Positions 48,401-61,300 of a stretch of 64,000 nt of DNA are shown one piece after another. The notes under the pieces were generated by a model. The model made no database searches. It was not told the DNA's origin and saw nothing but the letters and a program-made list of their open reading frames with translations. This stretch comes from Ornithodoros turicata. Taxonomy: Eukaryota > Arthropoda > Arachnida > Ixodida > Argasidae. The first letter of the stretch is position 1, and every line of letters begins with the position of its first letter. The stretch covers positions 186,001 to 250,000 of the forward strand of contig NW_026999297.1 in NCBI RefSeq assembly GCF_037126465.1, in the 5' to 3' direction. The position numbers and the translations under genes were made by a program.

Positions 48401-51269
48401 AGTCACAACATGAACAGCGTTAGTTACGCATTTACATTCAATAAATCGTGGACGTCAAAATAGAAAATTCCGTTAAAGATTTTAACATTAAAGTCGTGAA
48501 TTCACCATTCTTTTTACTTGACGAAGTACGCTTGCAGGTGCACATCGAACAGAAATCTTCGCAAGAGATGCCGTGGATGACTGCGTAAACGACGACAACG
48601 ACGGTGTGACGAGCCTACGAGCCCGCCACTGGAGCCCGCTCGCATTTCAACAATACAGTCACAACATGAACAGCGTTAGTTACGCATTTACATTCAATAA
48701 ATCGTGGACGTCAAAATAGAAAATTCCGTTAAAGATTTTAACATTAAAGTCGTGAATTCACCATTCTTTTTACTTGACGAAGTACGCTTGCAGGTGCACA
48801 TCGAACAGAAATCTTCGCAAGAGATGCCGTGGATGACTGCGTAAACGACGACAACGACGGTGTGACGAGCCTACGAGCCCGCCACTGGAGCCCGCTCGCA
48901 TTTCAACAATACAGTCACAACATGAACAGCGTTAGTTACGCATTTACATTCAATAAATCGTGGACGTCAAAATAGAAAATTCCGTTAAAGATTTTAACAT
49001 TAAAGTCGTGAATTCACCATTCTTTTTACTTGACGAAGTACGCTTGCAGGTGCACATCGAACAGAAATCTTCGCAAGAGATGCCGTGGATGACTGCGTAA
49101 ACGACGACAACGACGGTGTGACGAGCCTACGAGCCCGCCACTGGAGCCCGCTCGCATTTCAACAATACAGTCACAACATGAACAGCGTTAGTTACGCATT
49201 TACATTCAATAAATCGTGGACGTCAAAATAGAAAATTCCGTTAAAGATTTTAACATTAAAGTCGTGAATTCACCATTCTTTTTACTTGACGAAGTACGCT
49301 TGCAGGTGCACATCGAACAGAAATCTTCGCAAGAGATGCCGTGGATGACTGCGTAAACGACGACAACGACGGTGTGACGAGCCTACGAGCCCGCCACTGG
49401 AGCCCGCTCGCATTTCAACAATACAGTCACAACATGAACAGCGTTAGTTACGCATTTACATTCAATAAATCGTGGACGTCAAAATAGAAAATTCCGTTAA
49501 AGATTTTAACATTAAAGTCGTGAATTCACCATTCTTTTTACTTGACGAAGTACGCTTGCAGGTGCACATCGAACAGAAATCTTCGCAAGAGATGCCGTGG
49601 ATGACTGCGTAAACGACGACAACGACGGTGTGACGAGCCTACGAGCCCGCCACTGGAGCCCGCTCGCATTTCAACAATACAGTCACAACATGAACAGCGT
49701 TAGTTACGCATTTACATTCAATAAATCGTGGACGTCAAAATAGAAAATTCCGTTAAAGATTTTAACATTAAAGTCGTGAATTCACCATTCTTTTTACTTG
49801 ACGAAGTACGCTTGCAGGTGCACATCGAACAGAAATCTTCGCAAGAGATGCCGTGGATGACTGCGTAAACGACGACAACGACGATGTGACGAGCCTACGA
49901 GCACGCCACTGGAGCCCGCTCGTATTTCAACAATACAGTCACAACATGAACAGCGTTACTTACGCATTTACAATCAATAAATCGTGGACGTCAAAATAGA
50001 AAATTCCGTTAAAGATTTTAACATTAAAGTCGTGAATTCACCATTCTTTTTACTTGACGAAGTACGCTCGCAGGTGCACATCGAACAGAAATCTTCGCAA
50101 GAGATGCCGTGGATGACTGCGTAAACGACGACAACGACAGTGTGACGAGCCTACGAGCACGCCACTATAACGCCACTGGAGCCCGCTCGCATTTCAACAA
50201 TACAGTCACAACATGAACAGCGTTAGTTACGCATTTACATTCAATAAATCGTGGACGTCAAAATAGAAAATTCCGTTAAAGATTTTAACATTAAAGTCGT
50301 GAATTCACCATTCTTTTTACTTGACGAAGTACGCTCGCAGGTGCACATCGAACAGAAATCTTCGCAAGAGATGCCGTGGATGACTGCGTAAACGACGACA
50401 ACGACAGTGTGACGAGCCTACGAGCACGCCACTATAACGCCACTGGAGCCCGCTCGCATTTCAACAATACAGTCACAACATGAACAGCGTTAGTTACGCA
50501 TTTACATTCAATAAATCGTGGACGTCAAAATAGAAAATTCCGTTAAAGATTGTAACATTAAAGTCGTGAATTCACCATTCTTTTTACTTGACGAAGTACG
50601 CTCGCAGGTGCACATCGAACAGAAATCTTCGCAAGAGATGCCGTGGATGACTGCGTAAACGACGACAACGACGATGTGACGAGCCTACGAGCACGCCACT
50701 GGAGCCCGCTGGTATTTCAACAATACAGTCACAACATGAACAGCGTTACTTACGCATTTACAATCAATAAATCGTGGACGTCAAAATAGAAAATTCCGTT
50801 AAAGATTTTAACATTAAAGTCGTGAATTCACCATTCTTTTTACTTGACGAAGTACGCTCGCAGGTGCACATCGAACAGAAATCTTCGCAAGAGATGCCGT
50901 GGATGACTGCGTAAACGACGACAACGACAGTGTGACGAGCCTACGAGCACGCCACTATAACGCCACTGGAGCCCGCTCGCATTTCAACAATACAGTCACA
51001 ACATGAACAGCGTTAGTTACGCATTTACATTCAATAAATCGTGGACGTCAAAATAGAAAATTCCGTTAAAGATTTTAACATTAAAGTCGTGAATTCACCA
51101 TTCTTTTTACTTGACGAAGTACGCTCGCAGGTGCACATCGAACAGAAATCTTCGCAAGAGATGCCGTGGATGACTGCGTAAACGACGACAACGACAGTGT
51201 GACGAGCCTACGAGCACGCCACTATAACGCCACTGGAGCCCGCTCGCATTTCAACAATACAGTCACAAC
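42433..51269 (+). repeat. Satellite 2, middle block (256/267-bp units)
   Basis: About 34 head-to-tail units. Two lengths occur: 256 bp, and 267 bp with an extra 11 bases (ATAACGCCACT-type) at the GCCACTGG junction. From about 45.3 to 49.9 kb units are mostly 256 bp with GACGGTGTGACG. From about 50.1 kb they are mostly 267 bp with GACAGTGTGACG. Two units starting near 49.9 and 50.7 kb carry CGTTACTTACG and ACAATCAATAAATCG variants also seen in the inverted left block. No protein frame persists across units. Confidence 0.97.
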
Positions 51270-51371
51270 CACTGATCTCGATTGTAAAAGGCTGGATGGC
51301 GGATAGGGAGCGCGAGCGTGAAGAAACCGGCCGCCATCTTACTGTACCCACAACAGTCGCCGCGCGCGATC

Positions 51372-51440
51372 ATGGCAACTTCTTGCAATTACGGTCGTAC
51401 CAACCGTACTGGCAAGGTTACAGGGCCTAAATTTATACAG
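51372..51440 (+). CDS. Possible first exon relic of element A (THAP-like start?)
   Basis: ATG to a GTGAGT donor gives 23 codons, beginning MATSCNYGRTNRTG and ending KFIQ. The same 69 bases, with the same donor, are present in copy 1 (42331-42263, minus strand). The pattern faintly resembles the beginning of a THAP domain (Cys, then CTNR-type, then KFxxFP), with an expected Cys replaced by Arg in both copies. Splicing to the next obvious exon-like block (about 52017-52077, CAG/GTAAGT borders) gives an immediate stop. If it was coding, it is now dead. Function is not established. Confidence 0.25.
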
Positions 51441-52816
51441 GTGAGTCACTCTTTATCGAGGAATAAATAGGCGTCCATTCTGTATATTTAGTTGACCATT
51501 ATGAAGTGTTTTTTTGCCCAAAACGAGCACTGGATGCAGGTTGCTTGATCGCTCTTCCGACGTTCAATCGAGCACACTTGCATTATACCCGGCGGCAAAT
51601 ACAGTTTGAGTGCATAATATGCTTGAAAGAACACGTTACACTACACAGGTAGTGTTGTCATCAATATATGTGCGAGCACTCGAGCGCTTTTTTGCATGCA
51701 TTGCTAGCATGGTACACGGTGTTCTCTGCGGAAGCAAGTGGCCAAGTGCCACATTCATTTCTTTGAATTACCTTCACGCACAAGTTCGGTATTACGTCAT
51801 AATGAGACCACGATTGTCACCTTTTTTCATGTATTGGTATTGTTTTGTGCCTTGGTTTGATTTGTGACAAAGAATCCTACGTAACGCTGGTGTGGCGCGA
51901 CTTCAATAACGCCTTTGTGTCTGAGCTGTATCGTCAGCTTGTTACGATAGTAATAATTTGTAGCGTGTCGTGCTATTTGTAGCAGTTTTTAAGGCAAAAG
52001 TGGTCTCTCAATACAGGTTTTGTCATGAGGGCTACCCAGTGAATTATCTGTGCAGTGTGATACGGCTGGGTGTACAGGTAAGTATCACGTTCCTCATCCA
52101 CTGGTTTCTACTTTACAGGAAGGAACAACCTCAGTGCACGCACTGTGGTTAGCCTCTCTCAGTTCTGCATATTTTCTTACATGTTCACATCAGAAACACA
52201 CCTTAGACTTTAGGCTCCTTCACCCAGCAATAAAATAATTAGAGATTGTACTTCTTCTTAGAATAGTTTTTAATCTTTTTAATTTTTAGATAATTAGAGA
52301 TTGTACTTCTTCTTAGAATAGTTTTTAATCTTTTTAATTTTTAGAAGATACAGGGATTGTAAACCATGTTTTAAACTGATGTTTTAACGTTTGTCCAATG
52401 CATTTATTAAACAACATATTCATTTTTAACTGGTTGCACCCAAACCAATGTTCTGATGTATTATTTCTTTTGTTGTCGATGCACCATAAAAATTGGAATA
52501 ATCATCATCAATGCAGGTTACTTCACAGCTGCCTCAACATACTCAAGAAATGGGTGCAGAACCTGCAGAAGTTTGTGGGCATTACGCCCACAAACTTTGA
52601 CTACCACAGCACCTCCATAAAGTAAAGGCATATGTGTCACATGGGATTTTTAAAGGCATTCACAGTATATAATACCTTGTATGAACTGTTGTTGATCTAA
52701 GCAGCCTCTACAGTACACTCTCAGAAATTAAAACTTGTCAGGGAACTGTGATAATTGTTCCAGTTAATAGGCATGCATATGTACGCTATAAGAAGAAAAT
52801 TATTTATTGAGAATGC

Positions 52817-54440
52817 ACTACTGTTGATCACACTCGTGCAGCTGTAGGTTTACCTTCGGCCTCTTGGAACTCTTTTTTTTAGTTGCCTTAGCTGCAGGAG
52901 GAGTGTCATCGAGCATGTCAACTACTTGCAGAAATATTGACGTATTTAAGATTATGACACAGTTTGAAGGGTTTCAATTCAGGAAATTTGCAGTGGCAGG
53001 GCCTGCCAGAGTGAAACCTACTGAATATTTTATGGTGTCGAAGTGGCAGTTCCTCCAGGATAGGAATATCTTAGATGGGAGCAAAAAGCTTGAAATTAAC
53101 AAAGTGTTGTTTGCATTAAGCAATTTGTAATACACTGAACACATAGGCAGCAAAACAAAAATTTAAAATTCAGCATGTATGAAAATTGGGTGCAACAAAT
53201 TTGCATAGTGTACGTGTACATTGTCATTCCTGAGATATATATTGTCATTGCAGGGAGGTCACAAAACAATAAATGTATTGTTTTGTCACTTCCCTGCACA
53301 TTCATTGTATCTTGAAATGCGTATATGCCAGAATAAATGTTGAACTTGAAAAATGTATATTCTCTTCATTCATAGAGCATAACATCACTTATCTTCTTTA
53401 CAAAAGCATATCGTGTTACATCTTTGTCACGCAGAACGCACAACCAAGAAAGCCATCTTCCATTAGACATCACGTTTCAGACATGATTCAGTTGGTATCA
53501 TTTCATAGACAGGGTACACCAGGGCTCGAGTTTCAAGCTCCAAATCGTCATGTTGCAGTTTGGAAACCGTACATGTGTAGTGCAAGAGAGCCCTCGCACA
53601 TTAAAATGTAAGATGAGAGTCACCGTTACTGAAAAGTAACTCCTATGAGAGAGTCTGACGCTGCAGAAAAGTGTGCAAACTGCGGAAAGTGTCATAGAAG
53701 ATCTTCAGAAATCGTGCCTGGTTTCACGGCAGTGCTACCACACTCCCTTTTAGATGACGATGATAATGATTGGAGTTTCAGATGTGCAGCTGCATTTTTT
53801 GCAACGTGCTCCTCCTGCTTCTCTGGCTACTCATGTTGTTTACATCTACTGTTGATCACATTCATTTATCACATATTATATTCTTATATATTATTGTTAT
53901 ATTATCACATATTCGATCACATTAAATTTAAAATTTAGCATATATGAGGAAATATCAGGATGGAAGTTGCTATTCATTGCTCATTCCAACCTAAAATTGA
54001 GTGCTACAAATTTAGAGAGCGTACCTGATCATTGTCATTCCTAAAATATATATTGCCATTGTAGCAACGTCACAAAACAATAAATGTAGCCTTTTGCGAC
54101 CTCCCTGCACGTTCATTGTATCCTGAAACGCATAAGTGCAAGAAATAAATCTTGAACTTGAATAAACTTGATGTTGTATAAACTTGACATAAGACGTTGA
54201 ATAATATAATGAATGATATAAAATATTGAATAAACTTGAACTCGTATATTCTCTTTACTCATCATCAGTGATCTTCATTACAAAAGCATATCGTGTTAGA
54301 CTTTTTTGTTTGCGTTTCACAGACTGGGTACACGAGGGCCAAAATGACAAAATCACAACTGTTTCAAGCTCCAAATAGTCCTGTTGCAATTTGAAGACCA
54401 TATGTGGAGCTGCATTTTTTCGAACATGCTCCACATAACA
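52817..54440. repeat. Internal direct duplication in element A copy 2
   Basis: CTACTGTTGATCACA starts two related blocks at about 52817 and 53846. Both continue through similar sequence: a stretch around GTCACAAAACAATAAATGTA, then ACAAAAGCATATCGTGTTA, then a GCATTTTTT motif (at about 53803 and 54411). Copy 1 has only one block, joined at AATGCACTTCTCTGGC, so it lost the other by deletion. A minus-strand 102-codon frame (54255-54563) partly overlaps the second block; no domain recognised. Confidence 0.7.
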
Positions 54441-55325
54441 AGCATGACAAACTTTTCTCACGCTGCAGTTGTATCCAACAAAAGCATATGAGCGCTGGAG
54501 AAGGACATTCAGTTTGGCACAACCGCGCCTGCAAATAATCAGAACAAATAAAGGAAGAAGCAAACAAACATAGAAGGGCTGTACTTCAAAAAGAGATAAG
54601 TCCTGTGTCTCAAGGAGGTGTTACCACTTTCTAAGTAACTTAATTGATTAAGCTTACATCACTATACCTGATTAACTGTCCTAAAGAGTGTGATCTAATT
54701 GCGTGAAGTAATTATTTGGGCTGCTTCGGTGTGTCCATATTTGCGAGGCAAAGCACCGCTGTCGTTTACTAAGAGACTCGTGCTAAGGCGATGCTTGATA
54801 TAAATCATACTAAACGCATACACGGCTAAAACAACGGCTGTGATTCTACAGAACGATCTCTTTCTGCCATGCGAGTATATCTCTTCCCGGACCGTTCTTT
54901 ATGGAACAATTTTTGTCCAGAACGCAGTACGGGATATTATATACATGGTTGTTGTTAACCTCAAGTCGTTTCTTATTGAAATATTGGCTGGGAAACGTGC
55001 TGTAGTACAATCCCCAGCGCTGCACTGCAGTGACGGTCTAGTTTCGGAATGCAAAACATAACGTAATTAAGAATCGAACAGCAGGACACCTGTGAAACAC
55101 TGTTAGGATACATCAGTATACTGGCACCTTACAAAATTGTGTGATGACAAACAACGACAAATGCTTGCAGCGCAATAAATACTCACAATCTCTGTTGCCT
55201 CCCATTGTTTTCTATGGGCGCACACAGCACTTTAGGGCCCACCAACATGGCGGCCCGAAGGCACGCCTCTCCCCCACGAGCCCCTCTCCCATGCGCGATC
55301 CAGCCTTTATACATAGAGATCAGTG

Positions 55326-58300
55326 GTCACAACATGAACAGCGTTAGTTACGCATTTACATTCAATAAATCGTGGACGTCAAAATAGAAAATTCCGTTAA
55401 AGATTGTAACATTAAAGTCGTGAATTCACCATTCTTTTTACTTGACGAAGTACGCTCGCAGGTGCACATCGAACAGAAATCTTCGCAAGAGATGCCGTGG
55501 ATGACTGCGTAAACGACGACAACGACAGTGTGACGAGCCTACGAGCACGCCACTATAACGCCACTGGAGCCCGCTCGCATTTCAACAATACAGTCACAAC
55601 ATGAACAGCGTTAGTTACGCATTTACATTCAATAAATCGTGGACGTCAAAATAGAAAATTCCGTTAAAGATTGTAACATTAAAGTCGTGAATTCACCATT
55701 CTTTTTACTTGACGAAGTACGCTCGCAGGTGCACATCGAACAGAAATCTTCGCAAGAGATGCCGTGGATGACTGCGTAAACGACGACAACGACAGTGTGA
55801 CGAGCCTACGAGCACGCCACTATAACGCCACTGGAGCCCGCTCGCATTTCAACAATACAGTCACAACATGAACAGCGTTAGTTACGCATTTACATTCAAT
55901 AAATCGTGGACGTCAAAATAGAAAATTCCGTTAAAGATTTTAACATTAAAGTCGTGAATTCACCATTCTTTTTACTTGACGAAGTACGCTCGCAGGTGCA
56001 CATCGAACAGAAATCTTCGCAAGAGATGCCGTGGATGACTGCGTAAACGACGACAACGACAGTGTGACGAGCCTACGAGCACGCCACTATAACGCCACTG
56101 GAGCCCGCTCGCATTTCAACAATACAGTCACAACATGAACAGCGTTAGTTACGCATTTACATTCAATAAATCGTGGACGTCAAAATAGAAAATTCCGTTA
56201 AAGATTTTAACATTAAAGTCGTGAATTCACCATTCTTTTTACTTGACGAAGTACGCTCGCAGGTGCACATCGAACAGAAATCTTCGCAAGAGATGCCGTG
56301 GATGACTGCGTAAACGACGACAACGACAGTGTGACGAGCCTACGAGCACGCCACTATAACGCCACTGGAGCCCGCTCGCATTTCAACAATACAGTCACAA
56401 CATGAACAGCGTTAGTTACGCATTTACATTCAATAAATCGTGGACGTCAAAATAGAAAATTCCGTTAAAGATTTTAACATTAAAGTCGTGAATTCACCAT
56501 TCTTTTTACTTGACGAAGTACGCTCGCAGGTGCACATCGAACAGAAATCTTCGCAAGAGATGCCGTGGATGACTGCGTAAACGACGACAACGACAGTGTG
56601 ACGAGCCTACGAGCACGCCACTATAACGCCACTGGAGCCCGCTCGCATTTCAACAATACAGTCACAACATGAACAGCGTTAGTTACGCATTTACATTCAA
56701 TAAATCGTGGACGTCAAAATAGAAAATTCCGTTAAAGATTGTAACATTAAAGTCGTGAATTCACCATTCTTTTTACTTGACGAAGTACGCTCGCAGGTGC
56801 ACATCGAACAGAAATCTTCGCAAGAGATGCCGTGGATGACTGCGTAAACGACGACAACGACAGTGTGACGAGCCTACGAGCACGCCACTATAACGCCACT
56901 GGAGCCCGCTCGCATTTCAACAATACAGTCACAACATGAACAGCGTTAGTTACGCATTTACATTCAATAAATCGTGGACGTCAAAATAGAAAATTCCGTT
57001 AAAGATTTTAACATTAAAGTCGTGAATTCACCATTCTTTTTACTTGACGAAGTACGCTCGCAGGTGCACATCAAACAGAAATCTTCGCAAGAGATGCCGT
57101 GGATGACTGCGTAAACGACGACAACGACAGTGTGACGAGCCTACGAGCACGCCACTATAACGCCACTGGAGCCCGCTCGCATTTCAACAATACAGTCACA
57201 ACATGAACAGCGTTAGTTACGCATTTACATTCAATAAATCGTGGACGTCAAAATAGAAAATTCCGTTAAAGATTTTAACATTAAAGTCGTGAATTCACCA
57301 TTCTTTTTACTTGACGAAGTACGCTCGCAGGTGCACATCGAACAGAAATCTTCGCAAGAGATGCCGTGGATGACTGCGTAAACGACGACAACGACAGTGT
57401 GACGAGCCTACGAGCACGCCACTATAACGCCACTGGAGCCCGCTCGCATTTCAACAATACAGTCACAACATGAACAGCGTTAGTTACGCATTTACATTCA
57501 ATAAATCGTGGACGTCAAAATAGAAAATTCCGTTAAAGATTGTAACATTAAAGTCGTGAATTCACCATTCTTTTTACTTGACGAAGTACGCTCGCAGGTG
57601 CACATCGAACAGAAATCTTCGCAAGAGATGCCGTGGATGACTGCGTAAACGACGACAACGACAGTGTGACGAGCCTACGAGCACGCCACTATAACGCCAC
57701 TGGAGCCCGCTCGCATTTCAACAATACAGTCACAACATGAACAGCGTTAGTTACGCATTTACATTCAATAAATCGTGGACGTCAAAATAGAAAATTCCGT
57801 TAAAGATTTTAACATTAAAGTCGTGAATTCACCATTCTTTTTACTTGACGAAGTACGCTCGCAGGTGCACATCGAACAGAAATCTTCGCAAGAGATGCCG
57901 TGGATGACTGCGTAAACGACGACAACGACAGTGTGACGAGCCTACGAGCCCGCCACTGGAGCCCGCTCGCATTTCAACAATACAGTCACAACATGAACAG
58001 CGTTAGTTACGCATTTACATTCAATAAATCGTGGACGTCAAAATAGAAAATTCCGTTAAAGATTTTAACATTAAAGTCGTGAATTCACCATTCTTTTTAC
58101 TTGACGAAGTACGCTTGCAGGTGCACATCGAACAGAAATCTTCGCAAGAGATGCCGTGGATGACTGCGTAAACGACGACAACGACAGTGTGACGAGCCTA
58201 CGAGCCCGCCACTGGAGCCCGCTCGCATTTCAACAATACAGTCACAACATGAACAGCGTTAGTTACGCATTTACATTCAATAAATCGTGGACGTCAAAAT

Positions 58301-61300
58301 AGAAAATTCCGTTAAAGATTTTAACATTAAAGTCGTGAATTCACCATTCTTTTTACTTGACGAAGTACGCTCGCAGGTGCACATCGAACAGAAATCTTCG
58401 CAAGAGATGCCGTGGATGACTGCGTAAACGACGACAACGACAGTGTGACGAGCCTACGAGCCCGCCACTGGAGCCCGCTCGCATTTCAACAATACAGTCA
58501 CAACATGAACAGCGTTAGTTACGCATTTACATTCAATAAATCGTGGACGTCAAAATAGAAAATTCCGTTAAAGATTTTAACATTAAAGTCGTGAATTCAC
58601 CATTCTTTTTACTTGACGAAGTACGCTTGCAGGTGCACATCGAACAGAAATCTTCGCAAGAGATGCCGTGGATGACTGCGTAAACGACGACAACGACGGT
58701 GTGACGAGCCTACGAGCCCGCCACTGGAGCCCGCTCGCATTTCAACAATACAGTCACAACATGAACAGCGTTAGTTACGCATTTACATTCAATAAATCGT
58801 GGACGTCAAAATAGAAAATTCCGTTAAAGATTTTAACATTAAAGTCGTGAATTCACCATTCTTTTTACTTGACGAAGTACGCTTGCAGGTGCACATCGAA
58901 CAGAAATCTTCGCAAGAGATGCCGTGGATGACTGCGTAAACGACGACAACGACGGTGTGACGAGCCTACGAGCCCGCCACTGGAGCCCGCTCGCATTTCA
59001 ACAATACAGTCACAACATGAACAGCGTTAGTTACGCATTTACATTCAATAAATCGTGGACGTCAAAATAGAAAATTCCGTTAAAGATTTTAACATTAAAG
59101 TCGTGAATTCACCATTCTTTTTACTTGACGAAGTACGCTTGCAGGTGCACATCGAACAGAAATCTTCGCAAGAGATGCCGTGGATGACTGCGTAAACGAC
59201 GACAACGACGGTGTGACGAGCCTACGAGCCCGCCACTGGAGCCCGCTCGCATTTCAACAATACAGTCACAACATGAACAGCGTTAGTTACGCATTTACAT
59301 TCAATAAATCGTGGACGTCAAAATAGAAAATTCCGTTAAAGATTTTAACATTAAAGTCGTGAATTCACCATTCTTTTTACTTGACGAAGTACGCTTGCAG
59401 GTGCACATCGAACAGAAATCTTCGCAAGAGATGCCGTGGATGACTGCGTAAACGACGACAACGACGGTGTGACGAGCCTACGAGCCCGCCACTGGAGCCC
59501 GCTCGCATTTCAACAATACAGTCACAACATGAACAGCGTTAGTTACGCATTTACATTCAATAAATCGTGGACGTCAAAATAGAAAATTCCGTTAAAGATT
59601 TTAACATTAAAGTCGTGAATTCACCATTCTTTTTACTTGACGAAGTACGCTTGCAGGTGCACATCGAACAGAAATCTTCGCAAGAGATGCCGTGGATGAC
59701 TGCGTAAACGACGACAACGACGGTGTGACGAGCCTACGAGCCCGCCACTGGAGCCCGCTCGCATTTCAACAATACAGTCACAACATGAACAGCGTTAGTT
59801 ACGCATTTACATTCAATAAATCGTGGACGTCAAAATAGAAAATTCCGTTAAAGATTTTAACATTAAAGTCGTGAATTCACCATTCTTTTTACTTGACGAA
59901 GTACGCTTGCAGGTGCACATCGAACAGAAATCTTCGCAAGAGATGCCGTGGATGACTGCGTAAACGACGACAACGACGGTGTGACGAGCCTACGAGCCCG
60001 CCACTGGAGCCCGCTCGCATTTCAACAATACAGTCACAACATGAACAGCGTTAGTTACGCATTTACATTCAATAAATCGTGGACGTCAAAATAGAAAATT
60101 CCGTTAAAGATTTTAACATTAAAGTCGTGAATTCACCATTCTTTTTACTTGACGAAGTACGCTTGCAGGTGCACATCGAACAGAAATCTTCGCAAGAGAT
60201 GCCGTGGATGACTGCGTAAACGACGACAACGACGGTGTGACGAGCCTACGAGCCCGCCACTGGAGCCCGCTCGCATTTCAACAATACAGTCACAACATGA
60301 ACAGCGTTAGTTACGCATTTACATTCAATAAATCGTGGACGTCAAAATAGAAAATTCCGTTAAAGATTTTAACATTAAAGTCGTGAATTCACCATTCTTT
60401 TTACTTGACGAAGTACGCTTGCAGGTGCACATCGAACAGAAATCTTCGCAAGAGATGCCGTGGATGACTGCGTAAACGACGACAACGACGGTGTGACGAG
60501 CCTACGAGCCCGCCACTGGAGCCCGCTCGCATTTCAACAATACAGTCACAACATGAACAGCGTTAGTTACGCATTTACATTCAATAAATCGTGGACGTCA
60601 AAATAGAAAATTCCGTTAAAGATTTTAACATTAAAGTCGTGAATTCACCATTCTTTTTACTTGACGAAGTACGCTTGCAGGTGCACATCGAACAGAAATC
60701 TTCGCAAGAGATGCCGTGGATGACTGCGTAAACGACGACAACGACGGTGTGACGAGCCTACGAGCCCGCCACTGGAGCCCGCTCGCATTTCAACAATACA
60801 GTCACAACATGAACAGCGTTAGTTACGCATTTACATTCAATAAATCGTGGACGTCAAAATAGAAAATTCCGTTAAAGATTTTAACATTAAAGTCGTGAAT
60901 TCACCATTCTTTTTACTTGACGAAGTACGCTTGCAGGTGCACATCGAACAGAAATCTTCGCAAGAGATGCCGTGGATGACTGCGTAAACGACGACAACGA
61001 CGGTGTGACGAGCCTACGAGCCCGCCACTGGAGCCCGCTCGCATTTCAACAATACAGTCACAACATGAACAGCGTTAGTTACGCATTTACATTCAATAAA
61101 TCGTGGACGTCAAAATAGAAAATTCCGTTAAAGATTTTAACATTAAAGTCGTGAATTCACCATTCTTTTTACTTGACGAAGTACGCTTGCAGGTGCACAT
61201 CGAACAGAAATCTTCGCAAGAGATGCCGTGGATGACTGCGTAAACGACGACAACGACGGTGTGACGAGCCTACGAGCCCGCCACTGGAGCCCGCTCGCAT

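Larger units (their letters stand above)
51270..55325 (+). mobile_element. Element A copy 2 (4.06 kb), 8-bp target duplication
   Basis: GTCACAAC flanks it at 51262-51269 and 55326-55333. Removing the element and one copy restores a 267-bp satellite unit, so the ends are exact. The 8-bp duplication suits P or hAT. The CACTG ends do not fit the hAT CAGNG-like consensus, so a P-type element is slightly favoured. No transposase core (RNase H-like) was found, so it is probably non-autonomous. Orientation is opposite to copy 1. Confidence 0.9.
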
